A stretch of DNA of 64,000 bases from Pseudonocardia kunmingensis. Lineage in GTDB: Bacteria; Actinomycetota; Actinomycetes; Mycobacteriales; Pseudonocardiaceae. A program made the translations under genes and the position numbers. The notes below the pieces were generated by a model, which was given only the letters and a program-made list of their open reading frames with translations, searched no databases and was not told the origin of the DNA. Shown here one piece after another: positions 36,198 to 44,538 of the stretch. Positions within the stretch are counted from its first letter, which is position 1. Every line of letters begins with the position of its first letter. Location: the NCBI RefSeq assembly GCF_006716445.1, contig NZ_VFPA01000001.1, positions 3,224,001-3,288,000 on the forward strand, given 5' to 3'.

Positions 36198-36878
36198 ATG
36201 TCGACCGGTGAGCTTCCGCCCGTGCCGGACGAGTCGGGGCGGCCGAGGCCGCCCGCCGCGCCGCGCGTCGACGGCCCGTGGCAGGGCGAGCGGTACCGGC
36301 TGAAGGTCGCGCACCACCAGGTCGACGACGGGCTGTTCGTGGCCTCGACCGGGCACGGGCACCCGCTGCTCGAGAGCGCTGCGGCCCGGCCGCCGAGCCG
36401 CTGGCGGACCGCCGCGCTCGGGGCCGCCTACGCCGTACTGCCGGTCACCGTCGCGATCGCGGTCATCGTGTGGCTCACCGCCGAGGACCCGACGGGCGCC
36501 TTCGTGATCGTGGCCGCCGTCGTCGCCGCGGTCGCCGCGCTCGCGTTCTGGCGCAACGCCGCGGACACCACGGTCGTGCTGCGGGCCGGTGCGCGCGCCG
36601 TCGCCGAGGTGGACGCCGACGGCGCCGGAACGGACCTGCCGCTCTACGAGCTGCGCGCGGTCCGGGTCATGGACTCGTCGCGAGGGCTCGCCCTGCGGCT
36701 CGTCGGGCCGAACGCGCAGCGGCTGACGCTCCCGTTCGGGTTGCTGGAGGCCAACCAGCGGCTCTGGGACCTGGTGTACAACGGCGTCCGGCACTCGGAG
36801 GCCGCCGGAGCCGAGATCGACGCGGGCAGCAGGCGGCTGCTCCGGCTGCCGCCGCCCGGCCCCGAGACCACCGGGTGA
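36198..36878 (+). CDS. Two-helix membrane protein following the giant gene
   Basis: A 226-residue protein. ATG 36198 follows GGAGG, about 20 bp after the giant gene's stop, so the two are co-transcribed. Residues ~75-115 form two adjacent membrane helices (AALGAAYAVLPVTVAIAVIVWL and FVIVAAVVAAVAALAFW). The C-terminal ~100 residues look like a small beta domain (VVLRAGARAVAEVD, LPLYELRAVRVMDS, RLTLPFGLLEANQRLWDLV), possibly PH-like. It may help export, anchor or neutralise the giant protein; position alone supports this. GTG 36183 is an alternative start. Confidence 0.75.
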   Translation: MSTGELPPVPDESGRPRPPAAPRVDGPWQGERYRLKVAHHQVDDGLFVASTGHGHPLLESAAARPPSRWRTAALGAAYAVLPVTVAIAVIVWLTAEDPTGAFVIVAAVVAAVAALAFWRNAADTTVVLRAGARAVAEVDADGAGTDLPLYELRAVRVMDSSRGLALRLVGPNAQRLTLPFGLLEANQRLWDLVYNGVRHSEAAGAEIDAGSRRLLRLPPPGPETTG

Positions 36879-36985
36879 TCACGGCCCGTCCCGCGCCACC
36901 GCCGCCCTGATCACCGGTCGGGTGCGGTACCGGCAACATGTCGCCGTCCCTGCGCCCGTTCGGTGATCACCGTGGTTCGCGGGCT

Positions 36986-37846
36986 TCAGAGCAGGTCGCT
37001 GCGGCTCAGCACACCCACGAGCCGGTCGCCGTCGACCACCGGCACCGTGCGCAGTCCGCGGTCGGCGACCAGCGCCCGCGCGCCGCCGACCGTGGCGCCG
37101 ACCGCGACGACGATCGGCGAACGCGTCATCACGGAACCGACCGTGGAGTGCGCGGAACGGCCGGCGAGCGGGTCGGTCAGGATGTCGGCCTCGCTCAGGA
37201 TGCCGACGAGCCGCCAGTCGGTGTCGACGACCGGGAGCGCGGTGTGCCGGTGCTGCAGCATCAGCTCGGCGGCCAGGGTGAGGAGGTCTGCGGGGCCGAC
37301 GGCGACCACGTCGCGGGTCATCACGTCGCGGACCGGGGTGTCCGGGCCGGGGGCCGGCCCGGGACGGCGCCCGCGCTCGTAGGCGAACAGGGGGTCGTCG
37401 GCCGGCACGTCGCGGCTGCCGAAGAGGCGTCGACCGCCGCCGCCGCGCCGGCTGCCGTCGCGGTGCCGCAGCAGGTCGCTGCGGGTGACGACGCCGACCA
37501 GCGTGGCGCCCTGCACGACCGGCATCACCCGCAGCTCGCCGTGGCTCCGCAGGCGTTGCGCCACGACGGCGGCGTTGGCGTTGGCGGACATCGACAGCAC
37601 GTCGGGGTTCATGATCTCCTCGACGCGGACCTGCCCGTCGGCCTCCGCGCCCGCGGCCCCGTACTCCTCGCGGTAGCGCAGGACGTCGAGCAGGCTCACG
37701 ATGCCGACCAGCCGGAACGACGGCGTGACCACGGGCAGTGCGCTGAATCCGTAGCGGGTCATCCTCTCGACCGCGGCGGATACGGGCTCGTCGGAGCGCA
37801 CCGTGACGACGCGAGAGGTCATGACGTCCCGTACGAGTTGTGCCAC
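36986..37846 (-). CDS. Protein with four CBS domains
   Basis: A 286-residue protein made of two Bateman modules. CBS repeats are visible from VRDVMTSRVVTV, VEEIMNPDVLSM, VRDVMTRDVVAV and VGSVMTRSPIVV, each ending in a variant of LVGIVSLLDVL or LVGVLSRSDLL. A ~45-residue Gly/Arg-rich linker separates the pairs. CBS pairs bind adenine nucleotides and act as energy or stress sensors. No catalytic or transport domain is attached. The start is GTG 37846, with no obvious ribosome binding site. Confidence 0.88.
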   Translation of the reverse strand: MAQLVRDVMTSRVVTVRSDEPVSAAVERMTRYGFSALPVVTPSFRLVGIVSLLDVLRYREEYGAAGAEADGQVRVEEIMNPDVLSMSANANAAVVAQRLRSHGELRVMPVVQGATLVGVVTRSDLLRHRDGSRRGGGGRRLFGSRDVPADDPLFAYERGRRPGPAPGPDTPVRDVMTRDVVAVGPADLLTLAAELMLQHRHTALPVVDTDWRLVGILSEADILTDPLAGRSAHSTVGSVMTRSPIVVAVGATVGGARALVADRGLRTVPVVDGDRLVGVLSRSDLL

Positions 37847-38022
37847 CGCACGGACGTTAGCGAGTCGCCGCCGAGCGCACGGGACGAACTGACGGATTCG
37901 TCGCTCTCGGATCGCGAAGTGAGCATCGACCTGTTCGCCGGGAACGCGGTCCGCGACTACGCGGCCGCCCTCGTGGGAACCGGCGGAGCGGAGACCCGTT
38001 CCGACGGTGTGCGCAAGGTGAT

Positions 38023-38715
38023 CTACCGTGACCCCGGCGGGGGTGGTCCGCCCTGAGGGCCGAGGGCGACGCGGAAACCCACGTCGTCGAGGCGCAGCGT
38101 CGGGTGGCTGCGCCGGCGGACGGACGCGCGGCAGCTCCAGTGCTCGTCGAACCACCCGCCGCCGCGCAGCACGCGGTAGGTGCCGTAGACCTCGGGGTCG
38201 TAGAAGTCCCAGCACCACTCCCAGACGTTGCCGAGCACGTCGTGCAGGCCCCATGCGTTCGGCTGCTTGCCGCCCACGTCGTGCGTCCGTTCGCCGGAGT
38301 TGCCGCGGTGCCACGCGACGTCGTCGAGGGGGCCGTAGCGGGGACCGCTGGTCCCCGCGCGGCAGGCGTGCTCCCACTCCGCCTCGGTGGGCAGCCGGTA
38401 GCCGTCGGCACCGGTGTCCCACGTGATCTCCTCGTCGTGCACGAGGTAGGCCGGGGTGCGCCCGTCGCGGGTGGACAGCGCGTTGCAGTAGCCGACCGCG
38501 TCCCACCACGACACGCCTTCGACGGGCCGCCGCCCGCCACGGGTGCTGCTGGGGTGCTCGCCGGTCACCGCGGCGTACTGGTCCTGGGTGACGGGGTGGA
38601 CCGCGATCCGGTACGGCACGAGCTCGACCTGCCACCTGCGCTGCGTCCGGCGGTCGGACAGCGTCGCGGTACCGGCCGGGACGGCAACGGTGTCAGGCAC
38701 CGCGACGATCGTCAT
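38023..38715 (-). CDS. Formylglycine-generating-enzyme (SUMF1/EgtB-fold) family protein
   Basis: A 230-residue protein spanning most of an FGE-sulfatase domain. Conserved blocks are PVTQDQYAAVTG, PVEGVSWWDAVGYCNALS, YRLPTEAEWEHACRAG, NVWEWCWDFYD, VLRGGGWFD and DDVGFRVA. Members oxidise a Cys on target proteins, or act as ergothioneine-type sulfoxide synthases when fused to a DinB domain. This one has the fold alone and no sulfatase neighbour. ATG 38715 follows AGAAGGAACC. It lies downstream of an HTH gene, from which a 22-bp palindrome separates it. Confidence 0.85.
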   Translation of the reverse strand: MTIVAVPDTVAVPAGTATLSDRRTQRRWQVELVPYRIAVHPVTQDQYAAVTGEHPSSTRGGRRPVEGVSWWDAVGYCNALSTRDGRTPAYLVHDEEITWDTGADGYRLPTEAEWEHACRAGTSGPRYGPLDDVAWHRGNSGERTHDVGGKQPNAWGLHDVLGNVWEWCWDFYDPEVYGTYRVLRGGGWFDEHWSCRASVRRRSHPTLRLDDVGFRVALGPQGGPPPPGSR

Positions 38716-38731
38716 GGTTCCTTCTTCTCCC

Positions 38732-38782
38732 TGACGAACGGCACGCTCGTCGGCTAGGAACCGACGAGAGTGCCGTTCGTCA
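38732..38782. repeat. 22-bp palindrome related to the 55-kb element ends
   Basis: Arms TGACGAACGGCACGCTCGTC(GG) and its complement (21 of 22 matching) surround CTAGGAA. The left arm plus CTAG agrees with the right terminal repeat of the 55129-55342 element at 23 of 26 positions. It overlaps the last codons of the HTH gene. It may act as a terminator or be the remnant of a small mobile element. Confidence 0.6.
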
Positions 38783-39590
38783 CCAGGGTCAGTGCGGCCT
38801 GCGTCGCCGCGTCGGCCGGGAGGTGGATGATCAGGCGCTGCTCCTCCGGGCCGGGCAGCGGCAGGCTCTCGAAGGCCAGTCGCAGCAGCCCCGCCGTCGG
38901 GTGCTCCCACTGCTCGACGCCGGCCCATGCGGGCAGGACGGCCGCGCCCGCGTACCGGTGGCCGAACTCGGTGCCCACGGTGATGGACAGCTCCTCGGCG
39001 AGCGCGGTCGCCGCGCGGTCGCCGAGGTCGGCGGCGGCCCGCAGGGCGGCGGCGCGCTCGTCGGCCACGCCTTCCCAGTCCGGGAACGCCGCGCGTGCCC
39101 GCGCGTCGGCGAAGGTGAACCGCACGAGGTTGGGCTCGTCCCCGTCGAGCAGCCCGACCGGCCCCGCGAGCCGCCGGAACCCCGCGGTGCAGGCGAGCAC
39201 GTCGTACTGCGGGTCGACGACGAGCGCGGGTGTGGGCTCGAGCCGGTCGAGCAGGGCCAGCACGGTGGGCCGGACCGTCCGCGGTGGCGGGGTGGCCTGC
39301 GGGCACACCTGCGCGTCCGCGGTCTTGACCATCCGGTGGACGTGCACCCGCTCGTCGGGCGTGAGGCCCAGCGCGTCGGCGAGCGCCCCGACCACCTGGG
39401 CGGAGGGGCGGCGGTCGCGGCCCCGCTCCAGGCGCGTCAGGTACTCGACGCTGATGCCGGCCAGCGCGGCCAGCTCCTCCCGGCGCAGGCCGGGCGTGCG
39501 ACGGCGGGTTCCGACCGGCAGCCCGACCGCGGTCGGGCTGATCGCCTCCCGCCGGGAGCGCAGGAATGCGCCCAGCGCGTTCTCGGCCAC
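38754..39590 (-). CDS. XRE-type HTH regulator with MmyB-like ligand-binding domain
   Basis: A 278-residue regulator. The N-terminal HTH has the hallmark sequence RRTPGLRREELAALAGISVEYLTRLERGRDRRPS, common to the MmyB group. The remaining ~190 residues form the PAS-like ligand-binding domain (ALVVDPQYDVLACT, NLVRFTF, HPTAGLLRLAFESLPLPG). Actinobacterial members often control adjacent short-chain dehydrogenases or reductases. The FGE-like gene lies downstream, and a PPOX gene is divergent ~70 bp away; either may be a target. Its last residues TLVTNGTLVGS are encoded by a palindrome arm. Confidence 0.87.
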   Translation of the reverse strand: MAENALGAFLRSRREAISPTAVGLPVGTRRRTPGLRREELAALAGISVEYLTRLERGRDRRPSAQVVGALADALGLTPDERVHVHRMVKTADAQVCPQATPPPRTVRPTVLALLDRLEPTPALVVDPQYDVLACTAGFRRLAGPVGLLDGDEPNLVRFTFADARARAAFPDWEGVADERAAALRAAADLGDRAATALAEELSITVGTEFGHRYAGAAVLPAWAGVEQWEHPTAGLLRLAFESLPLPGPEEQRLIIHLPADAATQAALTLVTNGTLVGS

Positions 39591-39658
39591 GTCGACGAGC
39601 GTAGAGGGTCCCTGGCGCGGTCTCCCTACCGTGGCGGGCGTGATCGATGCTCGGCGGC

Positions 39659-40102
39659 ATGAGCACGTTCACGGCAGCAGAGATCGCCTACCTGCACGAG
39701 CAGCCGCTCGCCCGCCTCGCCACGGTGGGCGCGGACGGGCGGCCCCAGGTCAAGCCGGTGGGGTTCCTCCTGGACCCCGACACCGACGAGCTGGTCATCG
39801 GCGGATACGCAGGCAGCGGGATGGCCGGCAGCAAGAAGTTCCGCGACGTGCTCGCGAACGCGGACGTCGCGCTGGTCGTCGACGACGTCGCGGACGTCGA
39901 CCCCTGGACCCCGCGCGGTGTCGAGGTGCGGGGGCGTGCGGAGGCACGCACCGCGGGAGGCGAGGACGTCGGCAAGCGGCTCGGCGCCCCGTTCGACTTC
40001 GACCCGGCCTGGATCCTCGTGCGGCCGCGCCGGATCGTGTCGTGGGGCATCGACGGCTCCTCGTACTCGGTCTCCGCGCGCGACACGAGCCGGGTGGGCT
40101 GA
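39659..40102 (+). CDS. PPOX-class F420/FMN-dependent oxidoreductase
   Basis: A 147-residue split-beta-barrel flavin-binding protein. The N-terminus AEIAYLHEQPLARLATVGADGRPQVKPVGF and the closing ILVRPRRIVSWGID match the MSMEG_5819/OxyR-type group of PPOX F420-dependent proteins. It may reduce unsaturated small molecules. ATG 39659 is used. It is 3 bp from the aldo/keto reductase and probably shares a transcript with it, divergent from the MmyB-like regulator. Confidence 0.83.
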   Translation: MSTFTAAEIAYLHEQPLARLATVGADGRPQVKPVGFLLDPDTDELVIGGYAGSGMAGSKKFRDVLANADVALVVDDVADVDPWTPRGVEVRGRAEARTAGGEDVGKRLGAPFDFDPAWILVRPRRIVSWGIDGSSYSVSARDTSRVG

Positions 40103-40105
40103 CCC

Positions 40106-41077
40106 GTGCGCTACCGCCTCTTCGGCCGGACCGGCCTGCGGGTGTCGGAGCTGTTCCTCGGCACCATGGGGTTCGAGGACGCCCGCGAGTCGCGACGGAT
40201 CATCGACGCCTACGCCGACGCGGGCGGCAACGTCCTGGACACCGCCTCGGCCTACGGGAACGGGGAGGAGCTGCTCGGCTCCGTCCTCGAGCGGCGCGAC
40301 CGGTTCGTCCTCGCCACCAAGTACACGCTCTCGCGCGATCCGAGCGACCCGAACGCCGCCGGCAACCACCGCAAGAACCTCGGGCTGTCGCTGGAGCAGA
40401 GCCTGCGGCGGCTGCGCACCGACCACGTCGACGTCCTCTGGGTGCACATCTGGGACCGGCACACCCCGCTCGAGGAGACGATCCGCGCGCTCGACGACGC
40501 CGTGTGCGCGGGGAAGGTGCTCTACACCGGCATCTCCGACGCCCCGGCCTGGGTGGTCGCCCGCGCGAACACCCTCGCGGAATGGCGGGACCGGACCTCG
40601 TTCGCCGGCCTGCAGGTGCCCTACAACCTGCTGCGGCGCGACGCCGAGCGGGAGCTGCTGCCGATGGCGGAGGCGTTCGGCATGACCGTGGCCGCGTGGG
40701 CACCGCTCGCGGCCGGCGTGCTCGCCGCCGGACCGCGCTCGCGCCGCGTCGACCCGGAGACCCTCTCCGAACGGGAGCGGACGGCCCGCGCCGCCGTCCG
40801 GGCCGTCGCGGACGAGCTGGGCGCCGCCCCGGCCCAGGTGGCCCTCGCCTGGACGCGCAGCCGGTCGCCGGTCGTGCACCCGCTGGTCGGCGCCGCCGAC
40901 GTCGCTCAGCTCACCGAGAGCATCGGCGGGCTCGACCTCGTCCTGCCCGCGGACGCGATCCGGCGGCTGGAGGCGGCGGTGCCGTTCGAGCTCGGGTTCC
41001 CGGGCGACTTCATCGCCGAGTGCGAGTCGAGCACGTTCGTGTTCGGCGACCACGCGACCTCGGTCACCGGCCGGTAG
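40106..41077 (+). CDS. Aldo/keto reductase
   Basis: A 323-residue TIM-barrel NADPH oxidoreductase. The catalytic tetrad is recognisable: Asp in GGNVLDTASAYGNGEELLG with Tyr five residues on, Lys in FVLATKYTL and His in VDVLWVHIWD. C-terminal cofactor residues follow in TRSRSPVVHPLVGA. It reduces aldehydes or ketones of unknown identity in the cytoplasm. It probably starts at GTG 40106, 3 bp after the PPOX stop. Confidence 0.88.
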   Translation: MRYRLFGRTGLRVSELFLGTMGFEDARESRRIIDAYADAGGNVLDTASAYGNGEELLGSVLERRDRFVLATKYTLSRDPSDPNAAGNHRKNLGLSLEQSLRRLRTDHVDVLWVHIWDRHTPLEETIRALDDAVCAGKVLYTGISDAPAWVVARANTLAEWRDRTSFAGLQVPYNLLRRDAERELLPMAEAFGMTVAAWAPLAAGVLAAGPRSRRVDPETLSERERTARAAVRAVADELGAAPAQVALAWTRSRSPVVHPLVGAADVAQLTESIGGLDLVLPADAIRRLEAAVPFELGFPGDFIAECESSTFVFGDHATSVTGR

Positions 41078-41165
41078 GCGCACCGCGCGGGGATGTCGAA
41101 AACGGGCGGGCATCCTCGTCATGACGGTGCGGACGGCCACGGCGGGCGTCCCCTGAGGAGGAGCC

Positions 41166-41462
41166 ATGAGCGAGAACCAGCCGCTGGACCACGAGTTCAC
41201 CGCCGCGCTGGAGAAGAGCCCGGAGCCCGGTGGCTGGACCTACGTGGTGATGCCCGGCTCCGCCGAGTTCTTCGGCACGCGGGGGCTGGTGAAGGTCCGC
41301 GGCACGGTCGACGGCCACCCGTTCCAGAGCTCCTTCATGGCGCTCGGCGACGGCCGGCACAAGCTGCCGGTGAAGGGCGACCTGCAGCGGGCCATCGGGA
41401 AGGGGCCGGGCGAGAACGTCACCGTGCACCTCGCCGAGCGGATCACGCAGCGGAAGCCGTGA
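41166..41462 (+). CDS. DUF1905-domain protein
   Basis: A 98-residue protein with the DUF1905 beta-barrel pattern: [49 protein letters not shown] and [16 protein letters not shown]. Function is unknown; family members are often near YdeI-type proteins. ATG 41166 follows GAGGAGG. It converges with the TetR gene 10 bp downstream. Confidence 0.85.
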   Translation: MSENQPLDHEFTAALEKSPEPGGWTYVVMPGSAEFFGTRGLVKVRGTVDGHPFQSSFMALGDGRHKLPVKGDLQRAIGKGPGENVTVHLAERITQRKP

Positions 41463-41472
41463 CCGGGCGGGA

Positions 41473-42018
41473 TCAGCGCGGGCGCACCAGGCGCTCCAGG
41501 ATCTCGCGCACCTCGGTGGCCGACGGGGGATCCGGTCGGCTGAAGCAGCGCATGAACAGCCCGTCGACGGCCGCGGTCGCCCCGGCGCGGGTCACCGGGT
41601 CGGCGACGTGCGGGGCGAGGAAGGCGTCGAGTGCGACGTTCCAGCGCTCGACCTCGGGCTGCAGCGCCGGCCGGCGCGCGGCGATGAGGTACAGCTCGTA
41701 CTCCGCGGCGACGTACGCGCGGCGCACGTCCGTGCTGTCGGCGATCACGCGGGCGAGCGCGGCCAGTGGGTCGGGTTCACGGGTGCAGGTCTCGAGCTGG
41801 CGCACGTAGTCGTCGTTGCAGGCGGCGAGCGCGGCGACGAGCAGGTCGTCGACGGCGGGGAAGTAGTAGGTGACCGCACTCGGCGGGACGCCCGCCTCCT
41901 GCGCCACCACGCGCTGGCTCACCGCGGCCACCCCGGCCCGCTCGATCACGCGCATCGTGGCGTCGAGGAGCAGGCGACGGCGCTGCTCGCCCTTGCGGCG
42001 CCGTCCGTCGGCGGTCAG
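41473..42018 (-). CDS. TetR-family regulator coupled to the SMR pump gene
   Basis: About 181 residues. The N-terminal HTH reads LLLDATMRVIERAGVAAVSQ...GVPPSAVTYYF, typical of TetR, followed by an all-helical ligand domain. The frame has no ATG, GTG or TTG in a sensible place. The best start is CTG 42018, which overlaps the SMR stop codon in CTGA and implies translational coupling. It probably represses its own operon through the inverted repeat at 42361-42398, responding to cationic compounds. Confidence 0.78.
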   Translation of the reverse strand: MTADGRRRKGEQRRRLLLDATMRVIERAGVAAVSQRVVAQEAGVPPSAVTYYFPAVDDLLVAALAACNDDYVRQLETCTREPDPLAALARVIADSTDVRRAYVAAEYELYLIAARRPALQPEVERWNVALDAFLAPHVADPVTRAGATAAVDGLFMRCFSRPDPPSATEVREILERLVRPR

Positions 42019-42338
42019 TGCCGGGCTCCCAGCTCGAGGGCGAGCACCCCGGCGATCACGAGCGCGATGCCACCTACCTGCACCCAGGTCATGCCCTCGC
42101 CGAGGAAGACGGCCCCGATGACCGCGACGAGCGCGACGCCCGCGGCCGCCCACACGCCGTAGGCCACGCCGATGGCCATCCCGCGGGTGAGCGCCTGCGA
42201 CAGCATGGCGAACGCGGCGACGTAGCCGACCACCACGACGATGGAGGGGACCAGCCGGCTGAAGCCCTCCGAGAGCTTCAGCGCGGTGGTCGCGGCCACT
42301 TCGAAGACGATGGCGCCGGCGAGGAAGAGCCAGGGCAC
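42015..42338 (-). CDS. SMR-family multidrug efflux protein (EmrE/QacE type)
   Basis: A 107-residue protein with four membrane helices. The essential membrane Glu is at residue 13 in [18 protein letters not shown], and the family's [23 protein letters not shown] block is complete. It works as a dimer exporting lipophilic cations such as quaternary ammonium compounds in exchange for protons. It is first in an operon with the TetR gene, with a 15-bp inverted repeat just upstream of its start. Confidence 0.9.
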   Translation of the reverse strand: MPWLFLAGAIVFEVAATTALKLSEGFSRLVPSIVVVVGYVAAFAMLSQALTRGMAIGVAYGVWAAAGVALVAVIGAVFLGEGMTWVQVGGIALVIAGVLALELGARH

Positions 42339-42360
42339 GGGGGACCTCCACGGAGAAACC

Positions 42361-42398
42361 TGAGCAGACGCTCCAAATTCTACTGGAGCGATCGCTCA
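42361..42398. promoter_or_regulatory. Putative TetR operator upstream of the SMR-tetR operon
   Basis: TGAGCAGACGCTCCA and TGGAGCGATCGCTCA are inverted with 12 of 15 matches across an 8-bp spacer. The right half contains the perfect palindrome GAGCGATCGCTC. It is 23 bp upstream of the SMR start. Confidence 0.6.
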
Positions 42399-42463
42399 GG
42401 TTCCGGTGCGTCCGGCCCCACCTGGCATCGTCACGGTGCACGACCGACGACCAAGGAGGCAGC

Positions 42464-43759
42464 GTGCCGACCGGCGATCTCACCTCGGAGCAACTGCTCG
42501 CGCTCGACCGCGAGCACGTCTGGCACCCGTACGCACCGATGCCCGGGGTGCGTCCGCCGCTCCTCGTGGAGTCCGCGTCGGGGGTGCGGCTGCGGCTGGC
42601 GGAGCCGGTCGGCGGGGTGCGTGAGCTGGTCGACGGGATGGCCTCGTGGTGGTCGGCGATCCACGGCTACGCCCACCCGGTGCTCGACGAGGCGATCCGC
42701 GGGCAGCTCGGACGGATGGGGCACGTCATGTTCGGCGGGCTCACCCACGAGCCCGCGATCCGGTTGGCCGCCGAGCTGGTCGAGATGACGCCCGGTCCGC
42801 TGCAGCACGTGTTCCTCGCCGACTCCGGATCGGTGTCGGTGGAGGTCGCGATGAAGATGTGCCTGCAGTACTGGCGGTCCCGGGGGCGCCCGGGCAAGCA
42901 GCGGCTGCTCACCTGGCGGGGTGGGTACCACGGCGACACCTGGCACCCGATGTCGGTCTGCGACCCGGACGGGGGGATGCACGACCTCTGGTCCGGGGCG
43001 CTGCCGAGGCAGGTGTTCGCCGACGCTCCGCCGCGCGAGTTCGAGCAGGCCTACGTGGACCACCTCGCCGGCCTGTTCGAGCGGCACGCCGACGAGGTCG
43101 CGGCCGTCATCGTCGAGCCGGTGGTGCAGAACGCGGGCGGCATGCGCTTCCACTCCCCGCGCTACCTGCAGGCGCTGCGCGAGCTCGCGAGCGCGCACGA
43201 CGTGCTGCTCGTGTTCGACGAGATCGCGACGGGCTTCGGGCGCACCGGCGAGCTGTTCGGCGCCGAGCACGCAGGCGTGAGCCCCGACGTCATGTGCGTC
43301 GGCAAGGCGCTCACCGGTGGCTACCTGTCGATGGCCGCAACGTTGTGCACGCGCGAGATCGCCGACGGCATCTCCCGCGGCGAGCTGCCGGTGCTCGCCC
43401 ACGGCCCCACCTTCATGGGCAACCCGCTCGCCGCCGCTGTCGCGACCGCGTCGCTCCACCTGCTGCGGCAGAACGACTGGCGCGCCCAGGTGGGGCGCAT
43501 CGAGAAGGGCCTCGCCGCGGGGCTCGAGCCGGCCCGTGACCTGCCCGGGGTGCGGGACGTCCGCGTGCTCGGCGCGATCGGGGTGGTGCAGCTCGACCAC
43601 GAGGTCGACGTCGCCGCGGCCGGCGCCGCCGCCGTCCGCGAGGGCGTGTGGCTGCGTCCGTTCCGCGACCTGGTCTACACGATGCCGCCCTACGTCACCG
43701 ACGACGAGGACCTGGCCCGCATCTGCGCGGGCGCGATCGCGGCGGCCCAGGCGGGATAG
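42464..43759 (+). CDS. bioA: Adenosylmethionine--8-amino-7-oxononanoate aminotransferase
   Basis: A 431-residue class III PLP aminotransferase of biotin synthesis, converting KAPA to DAPA with S-adenosylmethionine as amino donor. BioA-specific landmarks are [11 protein letters not shown] at the N-terminus, [31 protein letters not shown] cofactor block, [28 protein letters not shown] and the PLP lysine in [11 protein letters not shown]. Length is standard. The start is GTG 42464. No other bio genes follow; a strong palindrome sits just after the stop. Confidence 0.95.
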   Translation: MPTGDLTSEQLLALDREHVWHPYAPMPGVRPPLLVESASGVRLRLAEPVGGVRELVDGMASWWSAIHGYAHPVLDEAIRGQLGRMGHVMFGGLTHEPAIRLAAELVEMTPGPLQHVFLADSGSVSVEVAMKMCLQYWRSRGRPGKQRLLTWRGGYHGDTWHPMSVCDPDGGMHDLWSGALPRQVFADAPPREFEQAYVDHLAGLFERHADEVAAVIVEPVVQNAGGMRFHSPRYLQALRELASAHDVLLVFDEIATGFGRTGELFGAEHAGVSPDVMCVGKALTGGYLSMAATLCTREIADGISRGELPVLAHGPTFMGNPLAAAVATASLHLLRQNDWRAQVGRIEKGLAAGLEPARDLPGVRDVRVLGAIGVVQLDHEVDVAAAGAAAVREGVWLRPFRDLVYTMPPYVTDDEDLARICAGAIAAAQAG

Positions 43760-43762
43760 CCC

Positions 43763-43832
43763 GTCGCACACCGATCGTGTCGCTCGCGCACCGACTGCAG
43801 TCGGTGCGCGAGCGATGAAGTCGGTGTGCGAG
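43763..43832. terminator. Long bidirectional hairpin
   Basis: A perfect 36-bp palindrome (43780-43815, centred on CTGCAG) is extended outward by partly matching CGCACACCGA/TCGGTGTGCG arms. It lies between the convergent ends of bioA and the RraA-like gene, 3 bp and 7 bp from the stop codons. Its size and position fit a two-way terminator. Confidence 0.75.
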
Positions 43833-43839
43833 CCGTCCG

Positions 43840-44538
43840 TCAGAGGCGGCCGTACTTGTTGTAGACGTCGATCACCGGGACGCCGGCCTGCACCTCCTCG
43901 CGGACCTTGTCCTCGATGTCCTTGGCCTCCTCGGACTTCGCCAGCACCTCCTCCAGCGCCTCGGCGGGGATCACCAGCACGCCGTCCTCGTCACCGAGGA
44001 TCCAGTCGCCGGGGTTCACGCGGACCTGGCTGGTGGTGGTGCCGGTCATCGAGATCGGCACCTCGATGTCGTGGATCCGGGAGCGGCGCAGCGACTCGAT
44101 CGGCGAGGTGTAGCGCGCGAACACGCCCAGCCCGTCGATCTCCCGGACGAGCCTGCCGTCGCGGATGCCGCCGTCGATGACCACACCGGTGGCACCGCGG
44201 ACGCGGCTGGCGTTGCTCATCAACTCGCCCCAGATGCCGCTCTGCCGCTCGCCCGCCGCGCCGACGACGACCACGCACCCGTCGTACATCTGCGTGAACA
44301 CGCCGAAGTCGGCGAGCTTCGTGTTCTGTGACATCTCGTCGCGCTCGCGCACGTCCGGCCCGGCCATCACGGTGTAGGCGGGGCCTGCCACCTGCATCGC
44401 GCGGTCGAGCGGCGCGATCGCGAGGTCGAGGCACTGATGGGGCAGCCCCATCTCGTCCATGATGTCGTAGACCACCGCGGTGTAGAGCGCCTTGAGCCGC
44501 TTCGCCGTCTGCGCCACGTCCAGGTGCGCGGCGGTCAT
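43840..44538 (-). CDS. RraA-like / HMG-aldolase-type protein 1
   Basis: A 232-residue member of the RraA/4-hydroxy-4-methyl-2-oxoglutarate aldolase family. The diagnostic stretch is GELMSNASRVRGATGVVIDG followed by GIRD, which supplies the divalent-metal Asp and substrate Arg; VNPGDWILGDEDGVLVIP follows. Despite the RraA name most such proteins are metal-dependent aldolases or decarboxylases acting on keto acids. Its ATG overlaps the stop of the enolase-superfamily gene (ATGA), so it probably processes that enzyme's keto-acid product. Confidence 0.85.
   Translation of the reverse strand: MTAAHLDVAQTAKRLKALYTAVVYDIMDEMGLPHQCLDLAIAPLDRAMQVAGPAYTVMAGPDVRERDEMSQNTKLADFGVFTQMYDGCVVVVGAAGERQSGIWGELMSNASRVRGATGVVIDGGIRDGRLVREIDGLGVFARYTSPIESLRRSRIHDIEVPISMTGTTTSQVRVNPGDWILGDEDGVLVIPAEALEEVLAKSEEAKDIEDKVREEVQAGVPVIDVYNKYGRL

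Noticed and set aside
41064..41429. Minus-strand ORF opposite the DUF1905 gene
   Set aside because: It has no motifs or ribosome binding site and is fully covered by a recognised gene on the other strand.
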